Shown: one piece after another, positions 1 to 5,491 of the stretch
How positions within the stretch are numbered: the stretch's first letter is position 1
Layout: every line of letters starts with the position of its first letter
NCBI GenBank assembly: GCA_003170575.1
Contig: PMZB01000298.1
Location: 1-7,381 of the forward strand
DNA from: Chlamydiia bacterium
Lineage (GTDB): Bacteria; Chlamydiota; Chlamydiia; Chlamydiales; FEN-1388
DNA length: 7,381 nt
Reading direction: 5' to 3'
Notes under the pieces: model-generated
What the model was told of the DNA's origin: nothing
Database searches by the model: none
Seen by the model: only the letters and a program-made list of their open reading frames with translations
Made by a program: the position numbers and the translations under genes

Positions 1-361
1 CTATCAGATCATGGCATCTTTTTCTAGAAAGTGCAGAATGGCCTTGGTGAGCAATAAAAAAAAATAAATTCGATGTTAAGGGTTCAGGAGAAATCAAAGG
101 ATCTTTTTTTGTGTTTATAGGAGAAAAGTAGTACTCCCACCGGTTTGGTCCATGTGCTTCATCATAATAAAATTCCCCTTTTCCAAACCTTACTTCAACG
201 CCTGCGTATTCTCCCTTGTCGTAGCCATCAAGGAGGCCTACGACCATTAAAAATGCAGAAAACATACCACAACCATGGCCGCCATAAATGATATATGGCT
301 TGTCATTGCAAAATACAAGGCAAGGCATAAGGATCAGAGCAAAGAGAAATTTACTCATCAT
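1..361 (-). CDS. Exported protein of unknown function, 5' part only (runs off the left edge)
   Basis: Reading leftward from two tandem ATG codons at 361 and 358, the frame stays open for 120 codons to base 1, so the 3' end is missing. The protein begins MMSKFLFALILMPCLVFCND, a short Lys followed by a hydrophobic core, which is a good signal peptide; the LVFC stretch is only a poor lipobox because Phe sits before Cys. After it come a Gly/Cys-rich stretch (GGHGCGMFSAFL), a Tyr/Gly-rich stretch with GEYAGVEVRFGKGEFYYD, then GPNRWEYYFSPI. I recall similar 'WEYYFEP' motifs in uncharacterised, possibly glycosyltransferase-like chlamydial proteins, but this is memory and not proof. The ATG lies 2 bases after the rny stop codon, with a weak AGAG at 368-371, so it is translationally coupled and is the last visible gene of the operon. 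The coding assignment is secure from the long open frame, signal peptide and spacing; the function is unknown. Confidence 0.8.
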   Translation of the reverse strand, partial: MMSKFLFALILMPCLVFCNDKPYIIYGGHGCGMFSAFLMVVGLLDGYDKGEYAGVEVRFGKGEFYYDEAHGPNRWEYYFSPINTKKDPLISPEPLTSNLFFFIAHQGHSALSRKRCHDLI

Positions 362-363
362 GA

Positions 364-1827
364 CTAACTCTGTCGGGGAATGAAACTACATTTTTCTGGA
401 ATAAGTGTAACTTTAACTGGAAAGCGAAGATTTAAGGTAGCAAAAGTTTTTTCTAGTGAAGTAACTAATGGCTGGGTCTCCATTTGTGGCTCAGGCCGCA
501 CCACAAGCTCGATATGGCTTCCCCCATAATGCGCCCACGCCGACAAGATTCCTGGCATATTTGTTGCAACCTGTTCACATTGATGCACCATCTCAAGAAA
601 AAGAGGATCCTGATCCCTGCGAGAGCCCGGAAGCAGGGCAGATAATCTATCGCAGATAGGCAGAAGCCTTGCCTCATAAGAGGTCATTTTTGATTCGCCA
701 TGGTGTGATGCAATTGCCTGGCAAATTTCATCCTCTACACCACAGGATGCCAAAAACTTACTCCCAGCAACTGCATGGCTTTCCCCCCATTTTAGTGGAA
801 TAGCCTTCCCAATATCGTGGCAAAGGCCTATGAACTTAGCTTTTTCAGCATAAAATCCAAGTTCAAGAGCAGCTATACCCATCAATTCAGCTACTTCAAT
901 CGAGTGCAAAAGTGCATTTTGGCCGCAGCTTGTGCGAAGAGAAAGTTCCCCCAATGTTTTTAAAATAGTAGAAGGTACGTCTTCCAACTGGAGGATTTTA
1001 CACGCATCTCTTCCTTTCTCCTCAAGAATTTTGGGAAATGAGCTGCAGATAGCTTCATATGTAGTTTTTATAGTGACTGGAGTAATCTTTTCCTCACTCA
1101 AAACTTGTTCAAGGGTCGCTTTTGCCAAGTTTCTACGTTTTGGGTCATGAGCACTGATGCGAACTTTTTGTTCAGCCTCATCAATCAGAAGGTTGACTCC
1201 AAGAAGTGTTTCAAGGGTTTGAATGTTGCGCCCTTCTTTGCCGATGAGTTTTGAAATAGTTTTATCTGGGATAGAAATTTCTGTAACAAAGGTTTCTTTG
1301 GTTAGGGCCTGGACTTTTCTTTCCAGCGCACAAAAAAGCAAAGAACTGGCTCGTGCCTGACATTCTTTGTCATAGATCGCTTGCCATTCAAGCAGCCGCT
1401 TTTCATGATCCTTTTTGGCTTCTGCCTCAGCTCTAAGCCATAGTTCCCTTTTTGCCTCTTCAAAACTTAATTTCGATATGGCCTCAAGTTGTTTTTGGGC
1501 TTGCTTTGTTGCAGTGTGAGCAGCATTTTCTTTTTCGGATAAAGCTTTTTTCGTGCGGCTAAGATGAAGATTTTCCAGTTGCAGATCTTTTCTTTCTTGC
1601 TTGAGGATGCGCCACTCCTTTTCAAGTGAAGCTCTTTCTTCTCGCATTTTCGTTTCTTGGGAAGAGAGCGCTGTCTTTTTTTCATGTTCTATCTTTTGCG
1701 CTTCTCGCTCTGCATGCTGGATGATGGAAATCGCCGTTTGATGAAATGAACCTAATCGAATGGCTCGGTATCCCCAACATAAGAGCCAGCCAAACACGAG
1801 TCCTAGCAGAATTGACAAACTGTCCAT
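364..1827 (-). CDS. rny: RNase Y, membrane-anchored endoribonuclease
   Basis: RNase Y is a membrane-tethered endoribonuclease that starts decay and processing of many mRNAs. The 487-residue product (usual length about 520) has all parts in the family order. There is one N-terminal membrane helix (residues about 3-20). A long charged coiled coil spans about 30-175. A KH RNA-binding domain (about 182-255) carries the GKEGRN loop at 196-201. An HD phosphodiesterase domain has H308, the H337-D338 pair in LCHDIGKA, the SHHG motif at 374-377 and D393 in CDRLSALLPGSR, so the metal ligands expected for activity are present. The C-terminal region (AHYGGSHIELVVRPEP) also matches the family. The ATG at 1827 follows AAAGGA that overlaps the TAA of the upstream CBS-protein gene, 9 bases away, so the two are coupled. 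The coiled coil is less like the family than the KH and HD parts, as is usual. Grouping with ybeY makes this an RNA-metabolism operon. Confidence 0.95.
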   Translation of the reverse strand: MDSLSILLGLVFGWLLCWGYRAIRLGSFHQTAISIIQHAEREAQKIEHEKKTALSSQETKMREERASLEKEWRILKQERKDLQLENLHLSRTKKALSEKENAAHTATKQAQKQLEAISKLSFEEAKRELWLRAEAEAKKDHEKRLLEWQAIYDKECQARASSLLFCALERKVQALTKETFVTEISIPDKTISKLIGKEGRNIQTLETLLGVNLLIDEAEQKVRISAHDPKRRNLAKATLEQVLSEEKITPVTIKTTYEAICSSFPKILEEKGRDACKILQLEDVPSTILKTLGELSLRTSCGQNALLHSIEVAELMGIAALELGFYAEKAKFIGLCHDIGKAIPLKWGESHAVAGSKFLASCGVEDEICQAIASHHGESKMTSYEARLLPICDRLSALLPGSRRDQDPLFLEMVHQCEQVATNMPGILSAWAHYGGSHIELVVRPEPQMETQPLVTSLEKTFATLNLRFPVKVTLIPEKCSFIPRQS

Positions 1828-1836
1828 AATGATCCT

Positions 1837-3210
1837 TTAGGAAGAAGGAGGTTGCTCCTCGCTTTTGGGTGATGGAGAAACTGGGCAAATCCTCACCTCT
1901 TGAACCATTCTGTCATTGCTTTTAATCACTTCGATTTCAAAATTATCATGGTGCAAAACAAGCCCAGCAGGCGGTATGGAGCCAACTCGGTAAAAAACAT
2001 ACCCTGCTAATGTATCATAATCTTCCTCTTGAGGAACATGGATGCCAAGCTCTTCTTCGACATCCAGAAGGTTCATGCGCGCATCAACAATCCAACCTCC
2101 AGCAGGGGAAGGTTGATAAAGAATTTCTTGATCATCATATTCATCTGAAATCTCCCCAACAATTTCTTCCAGAATGTCTTCAATTGTCACAAGTCCGGCT
2201 GTGCCGCCATATTCATCTACAATGACTGCTAGATGGGTTTTCTTCTTCCGAAACTCTTGAAGAAGAGAGGCGATTTTTTTTGTTTCAGGGCAATAGAAAA
2301 CATTTTTTACAAGTGCTTTAATCGATGTTGATAGGAGCTGTTCTTTTTGCTCACCTGCTTTCGCGGCTGCTACATATCGTGAGAGTACATCTTTGTAAAG
2401 AAGAACCCCTACAATTGAGTCAATAGTGCCCCTGTACACGGGAACGCGGCTATACCCTTCTCTTTGCAGCATTTCAGCTGCTTGCTGAATAGACAGGTCT
2501 TCAGGTATGCAGAAGAGCCCTACACGAGGCCTCATAATTTCGCGCGCAATCCGGTTGCGGAAGTTGAGTATGGAAAGAAGCAAGCGCTTATCTGTATCGT
2601 TAAAGGTAAACTCAGCTCCCAGCTCAGTCATAAACTCAAGTATTTCCCCTTGAGGTGCGCCAAAAGCAGAAAAAGTTGCTTGTGGAGATACAAGCTTCAC
2701 AACCCGGCAAATAAATAATGTGAGGGGCGAGAGTAGAAGCAGAAAAAACGATGCTGGGTTAGCTACAAGCCGGAGCAAAGAGGCAGGAGAATAAGACGCC
2801 CATGTACGTGGTAGAACGTCTGAAAAGACAGTCACAGTTGCAATAAGCAGGAAGGCCAAGCTGATCAACTTAAACACCTCAAACATATCTATCCAGGCAT
2901 GGCCCGCAAGATAATTTGCAAGGGGAAAAGACCCAAAAAAGGTGGCGCTAAAAAGGACGATATAAGCAATGAGAAGGATATAACGAGTGCACAGAATCGA
3001 GAAGAAAAAAAAGTCAGGCCGCTCATCTCTACAAAAGAAGCGAAATGCTCTCCAGTACATTGAAGGGTGTGATTTTGCACAAAAATGATCCAACACAAGC
3101 TTGCGTTGCCGATAAGAGGTATGCCACAGCCCCTCAACCGCAAATAGGCCAATAAGGCTTATAAAGGTAAGCAAGGCAAGAAGGAAGGATCCTACTTCAT
3201 AAGGGATCAT
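1837..3210 (-). CDS. CNNM/CorC (HlyC)-type membrane protein with paired CBS domains
   Basis: A 457-residue inner-membrane protein of the DUF21-CBS-CorC_HlyC family, often named hemolysin-like; members are linked to Mg2+/Co2+ transport or efflux. Four hydrophobic segments lie at about 7-27, 66-92, 109-130 and 149-173, matching the DUF21/CNNM transmembrane domain; VFSDVLPRTWAS at about 128-139 stands where the family has a GE-x-x-PK motif. CBS1 follows REIMRPRVGLFCIP (about 224-278), and CBS2 spans about 302-350 with AVIVDEYGGTAGLVTIEDILEEIVGEI, the family hallmark. The C-terminal CorC_HlyC domain (about 364-443) includes YDTLAGYVFYRVGSIP. The tail is Ser/Pro rich. The ATG at 3210 has an AGGA 9 bases upstream; the gap to the ybeY stop is 11 bases. 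A ybeY/CBS-protein pair also occurs in Chlamydia and, as ybeY-corC (ybeX), in proteobacteria, so the neighbourhood supports both calls. The transported ion cannot be read from the sequence. Confidence 0.93.
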   Translation of the reverse strand: MIPYEVGSFLLALLTFISLIGLFAVEGLWHTSYRQRKLVLDHFCAKSHPSMYWRAFRFFCRDERPDFFFFSILCTRYILLIAYIVLFSATFFGSFPLANYLAGHAWIDMFEVFKLISLAFLLIATVTVFSDVLPRTWASYSPASLLRLVANPASFFLLLLSPLTLFICRVVKLVSPQATFSAFGAPQGEILEFMTELGAEFTFNDTDKRLLLSILNFRNRIAREIMRPRVGLFCIPEDLSIQQAAEMLQREGYSRVPVYRGTIDSIVGVLLYKDVLSRYVAAAKAGEQKEQLLSTSIKALVKNVFYCPETKKIASLLQEFRKKKTHLAVIVDEYGGTAGLVTIEDILEEIVGEISDEYDDQEILYQPSPAGGWIVDARMNLLDVEEELGIHVPQEEDYDTLAGYVFYRVGSIPPAGLVLHHDNFEIEVIKSNDRMVQEVRICPVSPSPKSEEQPPSS

Positions 3211-3221
3211 GTTATAAATTC

Positions 3222-3782
3222 CTAAGATTGTTTCTGCCGATTGGATGATCGAAAAGTTCCGGTTAAAAGTAAACCTTTTTTGACAAGCTGTCTCATTGCC
3301 CTGCGTTCTTCTTTTCTCATCTGTTCCTTGAGAAGTTTTGTTGTATCATCAAATCCAAGAAGATGCAAAAGACTATGCACAAGATATAAAGTAAGCTCAC
3401 GCCAGAAAAGAGAATTGTCGTTTTTCACATAATTGTGAGCAGTGTTTGGACAGATCAATATGTCCCCAAGATGTCGGAAGGGAAGGTGCAGAGAATAATC
3501 TGAATCCAGGGGTAAAGAGATGCAATCAGTGGGGGATGCGTCTTTGAAAAAGACCTTATGATATTTTCTCATCTTCGCATCGCTGACAAAGTACACTGTA
3601 ACACTATCAGCTGCTTTTTCTTCAAAGAGGAGTACTGCTTCAACAACATCTTGTACAGCTTGACCAGACATTCGTATTGGTACTTCAGTCTGATTATTTC
3701 GAAAATGTACCTGGATAGGAGTTTCTCTTATAGAACAGGTGTCTTGGGAAGTCCAAAAACGCGATTTTCCCCTTCCTTCCAT
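3222..3782 (-). CDS. ybeY: YbeY family rRNA maturation endoribonuclease, divergent active site; start uncertain
   Basis: YbeY is a zinc-dependent endoribonuclease acting in 16S rRNA 3' maturation and ribosome quality control. The product shows SPTDCISLPLD (83-93, for PTDVLSFP), LGDILIC (105-111) and VHSLLHLLGFDD (135-146). The signature is H-x3-H-x5-H; here it reads H136, H140, D146, so the third ligand is Asp. By eye, the conserved Arg upstream of PTD (E. coli Arg59) aligns with Phe79. Both could be chlamydial traits. With the ATG at 3782 the protein has 186 residues, longer than the usual ~155, and its first 17 residues are read over the 3' end of the small basic protein gene in another frame, with no Shine-Dalgarno site. 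Homology starts only near residue 23 (IQVHFRNNQ). No ATG, GTG or TTG lies between 18 and 37; the next ATG (Met38, 3671) would remove the first beta strand. ATA at 3731, overlapping the upstream TAA, or ATC at 3716 after AAGAGA are possible rare starts. Confidence 0.88.
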   Translation of the reverse strand: MEGRGKSRFWTSQDTCSIRETPIQVHFRNNQTEVPIRMSGQAVQDVVEAVLLFEEKAADSVTVYFVSDAKMRKYHKVFFKDASPTDCISLPLDSDYSLHLPFRHLGDILICPNTAHNYVKNDNSLFWRELTLYLVHSLLHLLGFDDTTKLLKEQMRKEERRAMRQLVKKGLLLTGTFRSSNRQKQS

Positions 3783-3883
3783 CGACCCAACTTTTTGAGA
3801 ACTTCGACGCGCTCAAATCGCTTGAGCACACTTCTTTTTTTTACGTTTTTATTTGACTTACCGAAACTGGAATGACGAGTCAT
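3728..3883 (-). CDS. Small basic protein of the Chlamydiae/Verrucomicrobia (PVC) type, 51 residues
   Basis: An intact 51-codon frame beginning MTRHSSFGKSNKN and ending FGLPKTPVL before TAA at 3728-3730. It contains 15 Lys/Arg against 4 Glu. The order RHSS, then LKRFERVEVLKKLGRW, then GLPKT matches the small basic protein family I know from Chlamydiae, Verrucomicrobia and Planctomycetes (pattern: short basic N-terminus, V-L-x-R-x-ER-x-x-x-L, RW, GLPK). Its function is not established; the charge and size suggest RNA or ribosome binding, which is inference. The start is clear: GAGG at 3893-3896 lies 9 bases before the ATG and overlaps the TGA of the preceding gene, with an 11-base gap. The 3' end lies inside the longest possible ybeY frame. 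An A8 run (about 3837-3844) falls in the codons for VKKR, a possible slippage point. The gene is short enough to be skipped by automatic callers. Confidence 0.87.
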   Translation of the reverse strand: MTRHSSFGKSNKNVKKRSVLKRFERVEVLKKLGRWKEGENRVFGLPKTPVL

Positions 3884-3894
3884 GATTAATAACC

Positions 3895-4056
3895 TCAGGA
3901 TATCTTAGGTATAAATGAAGTAGCAGCTGCTTGGCCAACCACTGCATTTGTGTGATTCTTTATTGGTGTCGCAACTGAAGGCCCTTTTTTTCCAGGTAAC
4001 GAGGGGCGTTTGTAGCTCACACTTCTGCGCCGTGCAGGTTTACTTAAACGTACCAT
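3895..4056 (-). CDS. Small, wholly non-acidic basic protein, 53 residues, first gene of the operon
   Basis: A 53-codon frame from ATG at 4056 to TGA at 3895-3897. The N-terminal half is strongly basic (MVRLSKPARRRSVSYKRPSL), followed by PGKKGPSVATPIKNHTNAVV and the milder tail GQAAATSFIPKIS. It has 11 Lys/Arg and no Asp or Glu. I do not recognise a named family; composition suggests binding to nucleic acid or the ribosome, which is inference. Support for coding comes from a good Shine-Dalgarno site (AGAGGA at about 4065-4070, GAGG 9 bases before ATG), a near-consensus promoter 32 bases farther upstream, and an 11-base gap to the next small gene, whose ribosome binding site overlaps this stop codon. 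It would be the promoter-proximal gene and so the most strongly expressed. C. trachomatis annotation has very small genes near its ybeY locus; I could not check whether they match. Confidence 0.78.
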   Translation of the reverse strand: MVRLSKPARRRSVSYKRPSLPGKKGPSVATPIKNHTNAVVGQAAATSFIPKIS

Positions 4057-4087
4057 TTTTTTGATCCTCTAAATCCGTTATCAGAGC

Positions 4088-4116
4088 ATTTTAGCGAAGA
4101 GCAAAATATTGTTCAA
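4088..4116 (-). promoter_or_regulatory. Promoter of the six-gene minus-strand operon
   Basis: On the minus strand, TTGAAC (4111-4116), a 17-base spacer, then TAAAAT (4088-4093). These match the sigma70/sigma66 consensus at 4 of 6 and 5 of 6 positions with optimal spacing. Transcription would start near 4081, giving a leader of about 25 bases that contains the AGAGGA ribosome binding site. No other convincing promoter is visible within the tightly packed genes downstream, so this one probably drives the whole run. Confidence 0.65.
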
Positions 4117-4355
4117 TAGGAAATGTGGAATGTGTTTTTCTTGATGCGGCAAAAATTCCTTGTTTTGAAATATGCACTGAGGATACATTCTAGGGGCTTT
4201 TTTTAAAAATCGTCTACAGAATGCTTGCATTGATTTCGCGAATGTGTAATGAAAGTAGCCATCTGATTTGTATTTTTGTGCAAATTTAGTTGTGATTTTT
4301 CTGACCTTAGTCCTTTGTGATCAAGGTATTGGCGCTAGAGTTAGGTGCAAATATT

Positions 4356-4385
4356 TTGAAAAATGTTAGATTTATTTCTTGTAAA
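4356..4385 (+). promoter_or_regulatory. Candidate promoter of the exported beta-rich protein gene
   Basis: TTGAAA (4356-4361) matches the -35 consensus at 5 of 6 positions; 18 bases later TGTAAA (4380-4385) matches the -10 at 4 of 6. This would give a leader of about 60 bases. An alternative is TTGGCG (4329-4334), 17 bases, TATTTT (4352-4357). Neither is decisive in such AT-rich sequence. Confidence 0.3.
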
Positions 4386-4451
4386 AAAATCTAGCAAAAG
4401 ATTAAGGATAAGGGAGACCTTTATTAAACGCAGTATAAGGAGTTCGTGGTT

Positions 4452-5381
4452 ATGAAGCGTTTTCTCTCATTGTTAGCTCTTGTTGTCGTACCGGCAATTT
4501 ACCTTTCAGGTGAAACCGCAGGACAGCCAGGGATGATTGGCGGCTCAGTAGATAAAATGAAAAGCTGCTGCTTTGCAGGTCCTGTAAGTCCTCGTGATGA
4601 AACATGGCTTGCAAGAACGGATTTCTCGGTAAATTGGGAAAAACTTCCGAGACATATCAAAGTACATTATCGTTCATATGAGCTCTATAGCTTAAATACA
4701 ATCCAACCTCTTCATCGCTCTGATGACTTGCATGATACCTTCTTGGCATATGCAGGCGGCGGTCTTCGAGATTGGGATTGGAACGCTGATGCTTGGACAT
4801 TAGGGCTTGGAGCACGTCATCTTTCAGCATGTAATGGACACATGTTTGGAGTTGCTGCCGGCTACCAAAATGCTGATTTAAGAAGAGTGGATGTCCATGG
4901 TCCTGGATTTAACGTTGAATGGAGAACTCCATACACCGTTCTTTCCTATGGATATTCATGGAATCGTTTGCATGTAGGCTATAGTGCAGCAAAGCACTTC
5001 CTCCATCATAGAAAAGAAGCAAACGTTTCAACACTTGATCTTGCTTTCCAAGTACCATATCTTCCATGGACCCAATTCACGATTGGAAAAACCTGGTATG
5101 CGAACAAAATTGGTCGCAAAGCATTCAAACATCATCGTGGCTTAGCTCTTACCCGTCTTGAGTATGGGCTTCGCTTGAACCTTCTCGGCTGTTTGGCTGT
5201 TGAAGCTGGCCGTTCAGGTGGCTTAAAATCCAACCACTATTACCGAGCAGTACTCTCATTCGGACGCCCAGCGTCTAATGAGTACACACTCGTTGATGGT
5301 CTGATTGGCAATGAAGCCTTCACACCACGTGATTTGAGACTCTATGGTGCTGCACCATTTGCTCATACACGTGCTGAGTAG
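4452..5381 (+). CDS. Exported beta-rich protein, probable outer-membrane barrel of the inverse-autotransporter-like type
   Basis: A 309-residue protein. The chosen ATG at 4452 has AAGGAG (4437-4442) 9 bases upstream; the in-frame GTG at 4446 is only 3 bases from that site and is unlikely. The N-terminus MKRFLSLLALVVVPAIYLSG is a clear signal peptide. The rest alternates aromatic, Gly and polar residues as in beta strands: WTLGLGARHLSACNGHMFGVAAGYQ (about 115-139), VEWRTPYTVLSYGYSWNRLHVGY (about 155-177), then further strands such as YYRAVLSFGRP. The LGLGARHL...FGVAAGY run followed by a further strand pair recalls the beta domain of intimin/invasin-type inverse autotransporters. A tail with VDGLIGNEAFTPRDLRLY (about 281-298) resembles, from memory, the end of such proteins in environmental chlamydiae. 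No passenger domain follows, and the C-terminus lacks a terminal aromatic residue, so it would be a stand-alone barrel. Cys34-35 in SCCFAG could support disulfide linking, as in chlamydial envelopes. It is transcribed alone and ends at a strong terminator. Export is secure; the family is tentative. Confidence 0.85.
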   Translation: MKRFLSLLALVVVPAIYLSGETAGQPGMIGGSVDKMKSCCFAGPVSPRDETWLARTDFSVNWEKLPRHIKVHYRSYELYSLNTIQPLHRSDDLHDTFLAYAGGGLRDWDWNADAWTLGLGARHLSACNGHMFGVAAGYQNADLRRVDVHGPGFNVEWRTPYTVLSYGYSWNRLHVGYSAAKHFLHHRKEANVSTLDLAFQVPYLPWTQFTIGKTWYANKIGRKAFKHHRGLALTRLEYGLRLNLLGCLAVEAGRSGGLKSNHYYRAVLSFGRPASNEYTLVDGLIGNEAFTPRDLRLYGAAPFAHTRAE

Positions 5382-5412
5382 TTCTTAAAAGCTTAAGCTT
5401 TTTAGATTACAT

Positions 5413-5447
5413 AAAGCCTTTCCAGGGCAACCTGGAAAGGCTTTTTT
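5413..5447 (+). terminator. Strong Rho-independent terminator of the beta-rich protein gene
   Basis: A perfect 14-bp stem (AAAGCCTTTCCAGG at 5413-5426 with its complement at 5431-5444), a GCAA (GNRA) tetraloop and a T6 run at 5442-5447. It begins 31 bases after the stop codon. On the minus strand the stem is followed only by a poor U-tract, so it serves mainly the plus-strand gene, though it would also be met by readthrough from the ABC-F gene. Confidence 0.93.
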
Positions 5448-5459
5448 GTTATAAGGAGA

Positions 5460-5479
5460 AATTGGCTTTACAGCCAATT
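5460..5479 (-). terminator. Hairpin, probable terminator of the ABC-F gene
   Basis: An 8-bp perfect stem AATTGGCT/AGCCAATT (5460-5467 and 5472-5479). On the minus strand the loop is GTAA, again a GNRA tetraloop, and is followed by a T-rich but interrupted tail (TCTCCTT). It starts 13 bases after the stop codon of the ABC-F gene. It is weaker than the neighbouring terminator. Confidence 0.55.
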
Positions 5480-5491
5480 CAGTGAATAATA

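Larger units (their letters stand above)
4057..4451. other. Divergent intergenic region
   Basis: About 395 AT-rich bases between the first small basic protein gene (leftward) and the exported beta-rich protein gene (rightward). It holds the leftward promoter at 4088-4116, a possible rightward promoter near 4356-4385, and the AAGGAG ribosome binding site at 4437-4442. A small palindrome TTCGCGAA lies at 4235-4242 and might be an operator, but there is no independent support. Short plus-strand frames at 4144-4206 and 4221-4289 lack ribosome binding sites. No tRNA, riboswitch or terminator was recognised. The space is large compared with the gene-dense surroundings. Confidence 0.6.

Noticed and set aside
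305..361. Lipoprotein signal in the left-edge protein (LVFC)
   Set aside because: Phe directly before the Cys does not fit the lipobox, which needs a small residue there; an ordinary signal peptide is more likely.
468..659. Plus-strand open frame opposite rny
   Set aside because: Antisense shadow of a well-supported conserved gene, without start signals.
2889..3152. Minus-strand 87-codon frame inside the CBS-protein gene
   Set aside because: It lies out of frame in a sequence coding for membrane helices; the hydrophobic look is a by-product of the real frame.
4144..4289. Short plus-strand frames at 4144-4206 (20 residues) and 4221-4289 (22 residues)
   Set aside because: No ribosome binding site in front of either, ordinary composition, no resemblance to known leader peptides.
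4446..4451. GTG start two codons before the chosen ATG of the beta-rich protein
   Set aside because: It is only 3 bases from the AAGGAG site, too close for normal initiation; the ATG has a 9-base spacing.
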